Part shown: positions 1-6,537 of the stretch, piece by piece
How positions within the stretch are numbered: position 1 is the first letter of the stretch
Layout: every line of letters begins with the position of its first letter
DNA from: Caldifarciminota bacterium
GTDB taxonomy: Bacteria > Hydrothermota > Tepidihabitantia > SM23-42
Assembly (NCBI GenBank): GCA_030671005.1
Contig: DAOVAN010000014.1
Coordinates: 1-19,918, forward strand
Direction: 5' to 3'
DNA length: 19,918 nucleotides
The notes under the pieces: model-generated
The model's input: only the letters and a program-made list of their open reading frames with translations
What the model was told of the DNA's origin: nothing
Databases searched by the model: none
Position numbers and translations under genes: made by a program

Positions 1-1
1 C

Positions 2-541
2 ACTCAAAATACAAACTGGCATAACGTGAGCACAGCAATTGAGAAGATCAGAAAAGCGAAACTCCTCGACCCCAAGAAAATGCTCATCCAGCATCGAAAG
101 ATTCCCCAATTGATCAAAACATCGGGGTTTTACCGTATGAAAGCCAGATATATACGGGCATTCCTTCAGTACTATGTGAGCAATTACAAGGGCAACCCGC
201 AGACGATGGCGCGGAAGAAGACGCGGGTGTTAAGAAAAGAGCTTTTAGCCATTCCGGGAATAGGCCCGGAAACAGCTGATTCGATACTCCTATACGCACT
301 CGGAAAACGTATCTTCGTAGTTGATGCCTACACCCGGCGTATCCTTTCCCGGCACGGTATCGTTAAATACGACACGCCATATGATGAACTACAGGGTACT
401 ATCGAGCGAAGCCTACCAGCCAGTACCAGACTATTCAATGAATGCCATGCCTTGCTTGTAAAAGTGGGCAAAAAATATTGCAGGAAAAATGAACCTTTGT
501 GTAGTACTTGTCCTCTTGGCACAATGCTACCCCGAGACTGA
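2..541 (+). CDS. HhH-GPD DNA glycosylase, endonuclease III / MagIII-like (5' partial)
   Basis: This is a base-excision repair glycosylase of the endonuclease III superfamily, with its 5' end outside the window. The frame is open to base 2 and encodes TQNTNWHN before a GTG at 26. The TQNT-W-N motif is the conserved N-terminal helix of this family, so the GTG at 26 is an internal Val codon and not the start. Counting from that GTG, the helix-hairpin-helix is IPGIGPETAD (residues 76-85) and the catalytic Asp is D100 in VVDAYTRR. The position of the endonuclease III lyase lysine (GRKTA) holds Glu (GPETA), as I recall for Helicobacter MagIII (3-methyladenine glycosylase). A monofunctional glycosylase is therefore more likely than an AP lyase; the substrate is not certain. 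The C-terminal FeS motif has only three cysteines (C152, C159, C162), and Leu stands where the fourth is expected. The last 53 nt overlap the next gene. Confidence 0.88.
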   Translation, partial: TQNTNWHNVSTAIEKIRKAKLLDPKKMLIQHRKIPQLIKTSGFYRMKARYIRAFLQYYVSNYKGNPQTMARKKTRVLRKELLAIPGIGPETADSILLYALGKRIFVVDAYTRRILSRHGIVKYDTPYDELQGTIERSLPASTRLFNECHALLVKVGKKYCRKNEPLCSTCPLGTMLPRD

Positions 542-1577
542 TAACACTCTCCGGGGTGTCTATATAAATCCTTACCAGGCAAACAAGAAGGAGTACCTGG
601 AAGAGATATTCGCAAAGGGGGATTCCGGGTTGATAAATGCCATCGTCGTTGACTTCAAGAGTGATTACGGATTCCTCGCTTACGGCTCAGAACTGGAACT
701 AGCAAAAAAGATCAACGCTGCAAAAAAACACTTCGATGTCGATTACCTGGTAGAAAACGCCGCAGAACATAATTTGAAGCTGATCGCGAGGATCGTCTGT
801 TTTCGTGATAACTACCTAGCCCGCTACAAGAAATTCGGGATCAGAAATGACAGCGGGGAAATATGGCTCGATAATAAAGGCGTGGCCTGGACAAACCCTT
901 TCGATAAGAAAGTCCATGACTATTTGTGCGCCGTCACCAAGGAGATAGTGGACTGCGGGGTAAAATCAATAGCCTATGACTACATACGGTTTCCTACTGA
1001 CGGCGATGTCGCCCGGATCAGATTAACACACGTGAAAGGATCCCGGGTCGACGCGATAGCACGCTTTCTGGAAAAAGTGAGGAAAGAAATCGATGCCGAG
1101 ATCGGCATATGTGTTTTTGGCTTCTCGGTATGGCGCAAACTCCGAACCGAAGGCCAAGTCATCGAGAGGCTTGGTGAGTTCATCGACGTACTATATCCGA
1201 TGCTCTATCCTTCACATTTTGCCCGTGACTTCAAGAATGAAGAGGTTGAACCCTGGCGCAGTTATTGGATCTACTTTGACTCAGTGAAAGAAGCGTTTAC
1301 CAAATTGCCGACCGGAGTCAAGGTGATGCCTTTTGTACAGGGTTTTGATTATAGGGTACAGACCTATGATGAAAACTACGTCTTCAGCCAAATGAACGGG
1401 GTTCTCTCAGCCGGAGGCGACGGTTTCATGATTTGGAACGCCCGCTCTGACTACTCGACTTGTTGGCGCGCCCTCGAGTGGGCACGTAATTCAATCCTAA
1501 GGCGATGCGCTCTGATGAACCAAGATAACCATATGAAAGCAACAGGGCGCCGATGTCAAGATAGAGACCTTCACTAA
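489..1577 (+). CDS. DUF4015-type putative glycoside hydrolase, probably exported
   Basis: This protein of about 362 residues belongs to the putative glycoside hydrolase family DUF4015 (GHL10-like TIM barrel). Motifs in order are RGVYINPYQ near residue 22, VVDFKSDYG, the acidic YDYIRFPTDG (likely active-site strand), DVLYPMLYPSHF, and FMIWNARSDYS at 313-323. The N-terminus is a short hydrophobic run directly after Met and ending in LLAQC. It could be a minimal signal peptide or a weak lipobox (Gln at -1 is unusual), which would put the enzyme in the envelope. The ATG at 489 is preceded by AGGA and is the only start that keeps the first barrel strand; it overlaps the glycosylase by 53 nt in another frame. 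The last 26 or so residues are basic and unlike the family, and run antisense into the barrel gene on the other strand. The substrate is unknown. Confidence 0.85.
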   Translation: MNLCVVLVLLAQCYPETDNTLRGVYINPYQANKKEYLEEIFAKGDSGLINAIVVDFKSDYGFLAYGSELELAKKINAAKKHFDVDYLVENAAEHNLKLIARIVCFRDNYLARYKKFGIRNDSGEIWLDNKGVAWTNPFDKKVHDYLCAVTKEIVDCGVKSIAYDYIRFPTDGDVARIRLTHVKGSRVDAIARFLEKVRKEIDAEIGICVFGFSVWRKLRTEGQVIERLGEFIDVLYPMLYPSHFARDFKNEEVEPWRSYWIYFDSVKEAFTKLPTGVKVMPFVQGFDYRVQTYDENYVFSQMNGVLSAGGDGFMIWNARSDYSTCWRALEWARNSILRRCALMNQDNHMKATGRRCQDRDLH

Positions 1578-2415
1578 CCGACAACTCAACAGAGAATCCC
1601 ATTGAAAAACCCGAAAACGTACCTTCGCCATATCCGGATTGATAACCAGCCATTATGGCGAAACCGGAAATCTTCCTCTGATTTGAAGACCCCAAGAGCC
1701 TGGGATCACGAATGAGTACCTCTCCGCCGACGGCAAGTGTCGTTTTGAAGTGATATGCTGAATAATCGACACTCAAGGCCAATTGATTCTCGCGAAATGG
1801 TATTTTAACCGCCACACCCTGCCGGAAGTTTACTGGCGGATATTCCCATATCTCTATATACCGCCGTCGTGTACCTAGATTCTTAAGCACCGTACCCAGA
1901 TAGACATATTTAAACGGATTCCAAAGCAAACCCAGGTCGGCGAGAACACCATATGAGCTATAGTCGTACAACTGACCACGCACAACCTTGACCGAACCGC
2001 CGAAACTGATGGTCTTGCGTTTTCCGAATGAGCGACCATATCCTATGTTCAGCAACATGTCTGCATTCGTGAATTCCCCCAGCTCCTCGCCTCGCTCCGA
2101 GTATTCAATATCGGTCGCACCCAAGTAGGATAACCCAAGGCCAACAGCATCATTTTTTCCTATTGGAAGGGCCGATGTAAGATTGTAATACTTGAAATAG
2201 GTCAGGTGGTTCATCGCCATGCCGATGATATGATAACTATCCGCAACACCCAAGCCTGAGGGATTCCAGAAAACTGCATGGCCGTCATCACTCATGGCAC
2301 TGAAGGCACCACCCATAGCAACCGGTCGCACACCAACCCCGAGTTTTACAAATGTATACCCGGTCACATTGGGGTCTAATATCTGGCCGATAATAAGGAG
2401 CGCCGCAAAAAACAT
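1426..2415 (-). CDS. PorV/PorQ-family outer-membrane beta-barrel protein
   Basis: This predicted outer-membrane barrel of 329 residues belongs to the PorV/PorQ (UPF0164-like) family, related to FadL barrels. The family signature is near the N-terminus, at about residues 15-60: TGYTFVKLGVGVRPVAMGGA, then a DD turn and VFWNPSGLGV. The rest alternates polar and hydrophobic residues in predicted strands up to IALGLNYVP. In Bacteroidota PorV acts in type IX secretion; no such partner is visible here, so only the architecture is supported. The N-terminus (MFFAALLIIGQ) is hydrophobic but short, has no basic residue and has no clear Shine-Dalgarno; no other start codon lies in frame before an upstream stop at 2479-2481. 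The gene starts 86 nt after fbp on the same strand, with no terminator visible between them. Its last 15 residues are Ser/Lys/Arg-rich and run antisense over the end of the DUF4015 gene. Confidence 0.82.
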   Translation of the reverse strand: MFFAALLIIGQILDPNVTGYTFVKLGVGVRPVAMGGAFSAMSDDGHAVFWNPSGLGVADSYHIIGMAMNHLTYFKYYNLTSALPIGKNDAVGLGLSYLGATDIEYSERGEELGEFTNADMLLNIGYGRSFGKRKTISFGGSVKVVRGQLYDYSSYGVLADLGLLWNPFKYVYLGTVLKNLGTRRRYIEIWEYPPVNFRQGVAVKIPFRENQLALSVDYSAYHFKTTLAVGGEVLIRDPRLLGSSNQRKISGFAIMAGYQSGYGEGTFSGFSMGFSVELSVSEGLYLDIGALLLSYGYLGSSERIALGLNYVPTRGRANKSSSQSGRSKS

Positions 2416-2501
2416 GTTGTATGATTTGCTACAATCAGATACTAACCAATCATAAAGTGCAGACGGTAAGCCCTTGCCTTATTAACCCTCTGAGTGACTC
2501 T

Positions 2502-3590
2502 CTATTTAAACTTCCCCTTCAATTTCTCCAGCACCTGAGGCAACGTCGTGTATTCCATATCTGACAGAGGAAGCCGCTGCGGCTCAAAAGGACCATGCCT
2601 GCGCATATAATTTGCCATTTCATTGGCTTGCTGTCTTGCCAAATCGTAACTCAGATCCGCGAACATGTCGCGTGGGCCGACCAAGGTGCCATTATTTAGC
2701 TGAAATCCGAGCGCAATAACTCGCGGCGGACCATCAAAACGAGTGGGGTTTGCATCCTCAACCGAAACGGGCATGAATGGTCCCCAATGTGAACCACGCA
2801 TCCATCCGGTCACCAAGTAGGACATTGAGAATGGCTCTAATACCTCACCCACTGCTGGTAACCCGCTCTGACAACGCACAATCATCACCGGATCATCCTT
2901 ACCGACATAACGTCCGGCAATCAGATTGACCTTCTGGGTCGAGGTCACTGCGGCGATCAATCCATTTTTCTTGTGCACCGCCTCAACGATGTAGTGTTCC
3001 GAGGCACCGATGAGAACCAGTAAATCGTAAATGTCCTCGGGCGAATTGAGGGTCACGGTCTTGCTCCCGAAGACATCGAGTACCCTAAAGCTGAAGCCTT
3101 CGTGCATGTTAGGATCAATGACCAGTCCGATAGTATTGAATGGATCGGCGAACATCTTATAGAGCGGGAAATTCCATGAACCAGGTGATGTCTTGTCCGC
3201 GGCAAAGATGATTACCGGTTCACTCTTCCGTTCTTCAATAGTCATCTCTGCAACGCCGGGGCCCATGCCTTTGACATTACCCGAGAATGCGTCAGAGAGC
3301 AGATCCTGGCCTGCGCCATACAGCTTCAGTTCTTTGGCTACTTCGGTGCACTCAAGAAAAATGTCCCAACACATTTTGTGTATATCACTGGCATTCTCCC
3401 CTTGTCGGTGGGTCAAGATAAGATCAAGGTCATCGCCACAATGGGTAACATGAAAATCAACGATCGTACCTTTACCTTTCGCCTTTTCGAGTGATTGCAT
3501 GGCATTGGTCAAAATGTTGGGATGCATACTAGAATGCCCAACATAGCCACCAATGTCTGCCTTAATTACACTAATTGTTATTTTCTCCAT
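2502..3590 (-). CDS. fbp: Bifunctional fructose-1,6-bisphosphate aldolase/phosphatase (type V FBPase)
   Basis: This enzyme condenses dihydroxyacetone phosphate and glyceraldehyde 3-phosphate and then dephosphorylates the product to fructose 6-phosphate, giving one-way gluconeogenesis in the cytoplasm. It is the type V (archaeal-type) family, full length at 362 residues. Metal-ligand motifs align with the known Sulfolobus enzyme: D12 and H19 near the N-terminus, D53-D54, Q95 and D132. The aldolase residues are Y228-V-G-K231, where Lys forms the Schiff base (Y229/K232 in Sulfolobus numbering as I recall it). Y347 near the C-terminus matches the phosphatase-switch Tyr348. All key residues are present, so it should be active in both reactions. 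The ATG follows a strong AAAGGAGG, and a consensus promoter lies just upstream. It diverges from the lon-like gene. The family is typical of archaea and deep-branching, often thermophilic, anaerobes. Confidence 0.95.
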   Translation of the reverse strand: MEKITISVIKADIGGYVGHSSMHPNILTNAMQSLEKAKGKGTIVDFHVTHCGDDLDLILTHRQGENASDIHKMCWDIFLECTEVAKELKLYGAGQDLLSDAFSGNVKGMGPGVAEMTIEERKSEPVIIFAADKTSPGSWNFPLYKMFADPFNTIGLVIDPNMHEGFSFRVLDVFGSKTVTLNSPEDIYDLLVLIGASEHYIVEAVHKKNGLIAAVTSTQKVNLIAGRYVGKDDPVMIVRCQSGLPAVGEVLEPFSMSYLVTGWMRGSHWGPFMPVSVEDANPTRFDGPPRVIALGFQLNNGTLVGPRDMFADLSYDLARQQANEMANYMRRHGPFEPQRLPLSDMEYTTLPQVLEKLKGKFK

Positions 3591-3619
3591 GCTTTCCTCC
3601 TTTCAAACAGCGTAGAGCT

Positions 3620-3647
3620 ATTATAGCCAAAGATGTTTGGGTGTCAA
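3620..3647 (-). promoter_or_regulatory. Sigma70-type promoter of fbp
   Basis: On the minus strand there is a perfect TTGACA (3647-3642), 16 bp, then a perfect TATAAT (3625-3620). Transcription should start near 3613, giving a leader of about 23 nt that contains the AAAGGAGG ribosome binding site of fbp. Confidence 0.85.
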
Positions 3648-3717
3648 TATGAAGAGAATCGAAGCCATTATCATACATGCCATATGGTCAGTGTCCACGC
3701 GCAACGACGGGCGTTTG

Positions 3718-3745
3718 TTGACATGGAGCCATTTCTAGTTATACT
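3718..3745 (+). promoter_or_regulatory. Sigma70-type promoter of the lon-like gene
   Basis: TTGACA (3718-3723), 16 bp, TATACT (3740-3745). The start point should be near 3752, leaving an A/T-rich leader of about 80 nt before the GAAGGAGG ribosome binding site and the ATG at 3833. It faces away from the fbp promoter, with 70 bp between the two -35 boxes. I saw no CIRCE element or other recognisable heat-shock operator in this gap. Confidence 0.75.
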
Positions 3746-3832
3746 TCTCCTGCGTTTCAACGATAATCTAATAGGTATTGAATCTGACTCATAACATATT
3801 TAATCAATATTGCATCTATCGAAGGAGGATTT

Positions 3833-6217
3833 ATGAAAAAAGTTAAGGAACTGAAACCATCTGAGCTTCGTTGGCAATGCGACCCCAAATTACTTCGTTT
3901 CAAGAATTTGAAAGAGGTTAGTTCCTGTGAATGGATAATCGGTCAGCCAAGGGCGATCGACGCTATAAAACTTGGTCTCAATGTGAAGTATCCCGGATAT
4001 AACATCTTCATAACCGGGCCCGTCGGCACCGGCCGAACGACGGCCATCACCAAGCTATTAGACGACCTAAAAGTCAAGGGCGAATTGAAAGATCTGCTCT
4101 ACGTCAATAACTTCAAGAACCCTGATATGCCAAAACTCATTGAATTACCTGGAGGTAAGGGTAAAAAATTCAGGCGTGCCATAATGAAACTGATCAGAAA
4201 CCTGAAAACAAACATCCCCGGCGTATTTGGCAGTGAAGAATACCAAAAGAGAAAACAGAAGATCGTCGAGAAGTACGGAAATCAACACCGCACACTACTC
4301 AGAGATTTCGAGAAGCAAGTAGAACAACAAGGGTTAAAGCTGACAACGATACAAATGGGTCCTTACGTGCGCCCCGCAATCGTACCAGTCATCGAAGGCA
4401 AACCAACCAGCCTGGAAGAAACCCAGGCCTTAATAAAAGAGGGTAAACTCACTGAAGAGGAGCATAAAAAGATAATAGAGAAAATCCGGGCTCTTGAAGT
4501 TGATATGGCAAAGATCTACAACCAGATAAAAGAGATTCAGGACACAGCCAGTACTGAGTTGGAAAAGCTGAATGAGTGGATGGTCAAACCAGTTGTCGCA
4601 AATTTAGTTGACGACATAAAGAATAAGTTCACAGAAGATAAAATCACTGCCTATCTCAATGAAGTGCTGGAAGCCATATTATCCAATCTGGAAAAATTCC
4701 TGAAGAAAGACGCTAAGGAAGCGGAATTCAGGGAGTATAGCGTGAACGTTATGGTCGATAACTCAGAAACAAAAGACGTCCCGATTATCTTCGAAACAAA
4801 TCCATCCTATAAGAATCTATTTGGCACGATTGAACGACAAGCCCTGATGCCTGGTGTGATGACCAGTGATTTCCTCAACATAAAAGCGGGTTCCCTACTG
4901 CGCGCCAACGGTGGCTATCTGATCGTCAATGCCTTTGACGCTTTGAGTGAAGCCGGTGTCTGGCCCGCACTAAAGCGTACCCTGCGTAATGGGGTAATCG
5001 ACATTCAAGTCTTTGACCCTTTCTACATGTTCACGGCGTCTGCACTAAAGCCTGAACCAATCTCCATCGATGTCAAGATCATCATGATCGGCAGCCAGTG
5101 GTTGTATTATCTGCTCTTCCAGCAGGATGAAGACTTCAAGAAGATTTTCAAGGTGAAAGCCGATTTTGACACTGTCATGGACAAAAATACCCGAAACATC
5201 AATGAGTATGCTAGTTTCGTAAAATCGATATGTGCAGCAGAGTCTCTGCTACCGTTCTCCAAGGAAGCCATTGCTGAAGTCGTCGAATACAGCGTGCGCG
5301 TTGCCGGACGCAGGAGTAAACTGAGCACGAGGTTCAACGTCATCGCCGATACGGTTCGTGAATCAGACTATTGGGCACGCCAGTCCAACCGCAAAGATGT
5401 CCGGGGGAAGGACGTAGAAAAGGCGATCCAATGCTGGCGTAAGCGCATGAACATGGTCGAAGATAAGATACAAGAGATGATCGAGAATGATGTCTTGATG
5501 ATCAGCACAAAAGGAAAGGCAGTCGGGCAGCTGAATGGACTCTCGGTCTATCAAATGGGTAATTATGCCTTTGGGCGACCGGTGCGCATCACGGCGAAGA
5601 CATCCTTGGGTAAAGCGGGCATAATAAACATCGAACGCGAAGCGAATCTCGGCGGCCGTACCTACAACAAGGGAGTCTTGATACTGAGTGGATTCCTGAA
5701 GTCCCGCTATGCTCAGCATCAACCAATGGCAATCGACGCGACACTGGGTTTTGAACAGTCATACAGCGAAATCGATGGCGACTCGGCCTCGAGTGCTGAA
5801 GTGTACGTGATACTCTCGGCGCTATCCGGCGCCCCACTAAACCAGGAACTTGCCGTGACCGGTTCGGTCAATCAGAACGGCGAGATCCAAGCCATCGGTG
5901 GAGTCAATGAGAAGATAGAAGGCTTTTTTGAAGTCTGCAAGGCGAAGGGGCTCACCGGCAGTCAGGGTGTCATCATTCCCGCGAGCAACATCGAAGATCT
6001 GATGCTGAAACAAGAAATTGTGAATGCAGTTACCAAGAAGAAATTTCGTATCTTCGCCGTCAAGACCATCGACGAGGGAATTGAATTGCTCACCGGCGTA
6101 AAATCAGGCAGAAAGACAAAACCAGGATTCGAAAAAGACAGCATCAACTACCGTGTCGCCCAGAAGCTCGCCGAATATGCAAAAAAGATGAAAGGGTATG
6201 CTAAACCAGAAAAATAG
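3833..6217 (+). CDS. Lon-like ATP-dependent protease (AAA_32 family)
   Basis: This cytoplasmic AAA+ serine protease of 794 residues is predicted to unfold and degrade damaged or regulatory proteins. Walker A is GPVGTGRTT (62-70), with Arg in place of the usual Lys, which I recall as common in the AAA_32 group. A long charged helical insertion (about 135-265) looks like a coiled coil. The Walker B region is atypical (GGYLIVNAFDAL). The C-terminal Lon protease domain has S651 in DGDSAS and K694 in GGVNEKIEG, exactly 43 residues apart, the same spacing as E. coli Lon S679/K722. It lacks the membrane segments of archaeal LonB and the N-terminal domain of classical LonA. The start is fixed by GAAGGAGG before ATG. 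It is a single-gene unit with its own promoter and a palindromic terminator. Confidence 0.93.
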   Translation: MKKVKELKPSELRWQCDPKLLRFKNLKEVSSCEWIIGQPRAIDAIKLGLNVKYPGYNIFITGPVGTGRTTAITKLLDDLKVKGELKDLLYVNNFKNPDMPKLIELPGGKGKKFRRAIMKLIRNLKTNIPGVFGSEEYQKRKQKIVEKYGNQHRTLLRDFEKQVEQQGLKLTTIQMGPYVRPAIVPVIEGKPTSLEETQALIKEGKLTEEEHKKIIEKIRALEVDMAKIYNQIKEIQDTASTELEKLNEWMVKPVVANLVDDIKNKFTEDKITAYLNEVLEAILSNLEKFLKKDAKEAEFREYSVNVMVDNSETKDVPIIFETNPSYKNLFGTIERQALMPGVMTSDFLNIKAGSLLRANGGYLIVNAFDALSEAGVWPALKRTLRNGVIDIQVFDPFYMFTASALKPEPISIDVKIIMIGSQWLYYLLFQQDEDFKKIFKVKADFDTVMDKNTRNINEYASFVKSICAAESLLPFSKEAIAEVVEYSVRVAGRRSKLSTRFNVIADTVRESDYWARQSNRKDVRGKDVEKAIQCWRKRMNMVEDKIQEMIENDVLMISTKGKAVGQLNGLSVYQMGNYAFGRPVRITAKTSLGKAGIINIEREANLGGRTYNKGVLILSGFLKSRYAQHQPMAIDATLGFEQSYSEIDGDSASSAEVYVILSALSGAPLNQELAVTGSVNQNGEIQAIGGVNEKIEGFFEVCKAKGLTGSQGVIIPASNIEDLMLKQEIVNAVTKKKFRIFAVKTIDEGIELLTGVKSGRKTKPGFEKDSINYRVAQKLAEYAKKMKGYAKPEK

Positions 6218-6219
6218 AG

Positions 6220-6247
6220 AAAAGAGGGGGTGTACACCCCCTCTTTT
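6220..6247. terminator. Bidirectional intrinsic terminator between convergent units
   Basis: This is a perfect 28-bp palindrome centred between 6233 and 6234, with a GAGGGGGTGT arm and a T run after it on the plus strand (6244-6251). On the minus strand the A run at 6218-6223 supplies a shorter U tract. It starts 2 nt after the lon-like stop and 2 nt after the end of the HARE-HTH gene on the other strand, so one hairpin can end both transcripts. Confidence 0.9.
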
Positions 6248-6249
6248 TT

Positions 6250-6507
6250 TTACCTCAGCTTGTAGGTAGCTGGTTTCGTTTTCTTGAAGATTTTCGGGTA
6301 ACGATTGATGATAATGTACACTGAACGCTCAGGATCTTTGCGATGGAATCGATAGCCCCGTTTCTTCAACCGTTTCGTTATGTCGCGATAGTGTAAAGGT
6401 TTCTTACTCCTTTTCAAAATATCAATCGTTAGTTCCCTTATTGAAGGTTTCTTCTTTTTCTTCTTTTTTGTAACCTTCGTCTTCTTTTTCTTCTTCATTT
6501 TCCTCAT
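6250..6507 (-). CDS. Small HARE-HTH (winged-helix) protein with poly-lysine tail
   Basis: This basic protein of 85 residues has two parts. Residues 1-20 are almost all lysine and act as a likely nucleic-acid-binding tail. Residues 22-85 match the HARE-HTH (HB1, ASXL, restriction endonuclease) winged-helix fold: a first helix IRELTIDILKRSKKPLHYRD, then ITKRLKKRGYRF and the closing strands ending YKLR. The same fold occurs in the delta subunit of Firmicutes RNA polymerase and in some restriction enzymes, so a DNA- or polymerase-associated role is plausible but unproven. The ATG has a strong AAGGAGG. It is the last gene of the holA-leuS unit, 30 nt after leuS, and its stop codon abuts the shared terminator. 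The strong ribosome site in a late operon position suggests it is made in larger amounts than its neighbours. Confidence 0.8.
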   Translation of the reverse strand: MRKMKKKKKTKVTKKKKKKKPSIRELTIDILKRSKKPLHYRDITKRLKKRGYRFHRKDPERSVYIIINRYPKIFKKTKPATYKLR

Positions 6508-6537
6508 TTTTCCTCCTTCTCTTGTAACACTACATAA

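Noticed and set aside
26..28. GTG at 26 as the start of the DNA glycosylase
   Set aside because: The frame continues upstream to the window edge and encodes the conserved TQNT-W-N motif, so the gene starts outside the window.
3591..3832. CIRCE or other heat-shock operator upstream of lon
   Set aside because: No TTAGCACTC/GAGTGCTAA pair or similar long inverted repeat could be found.
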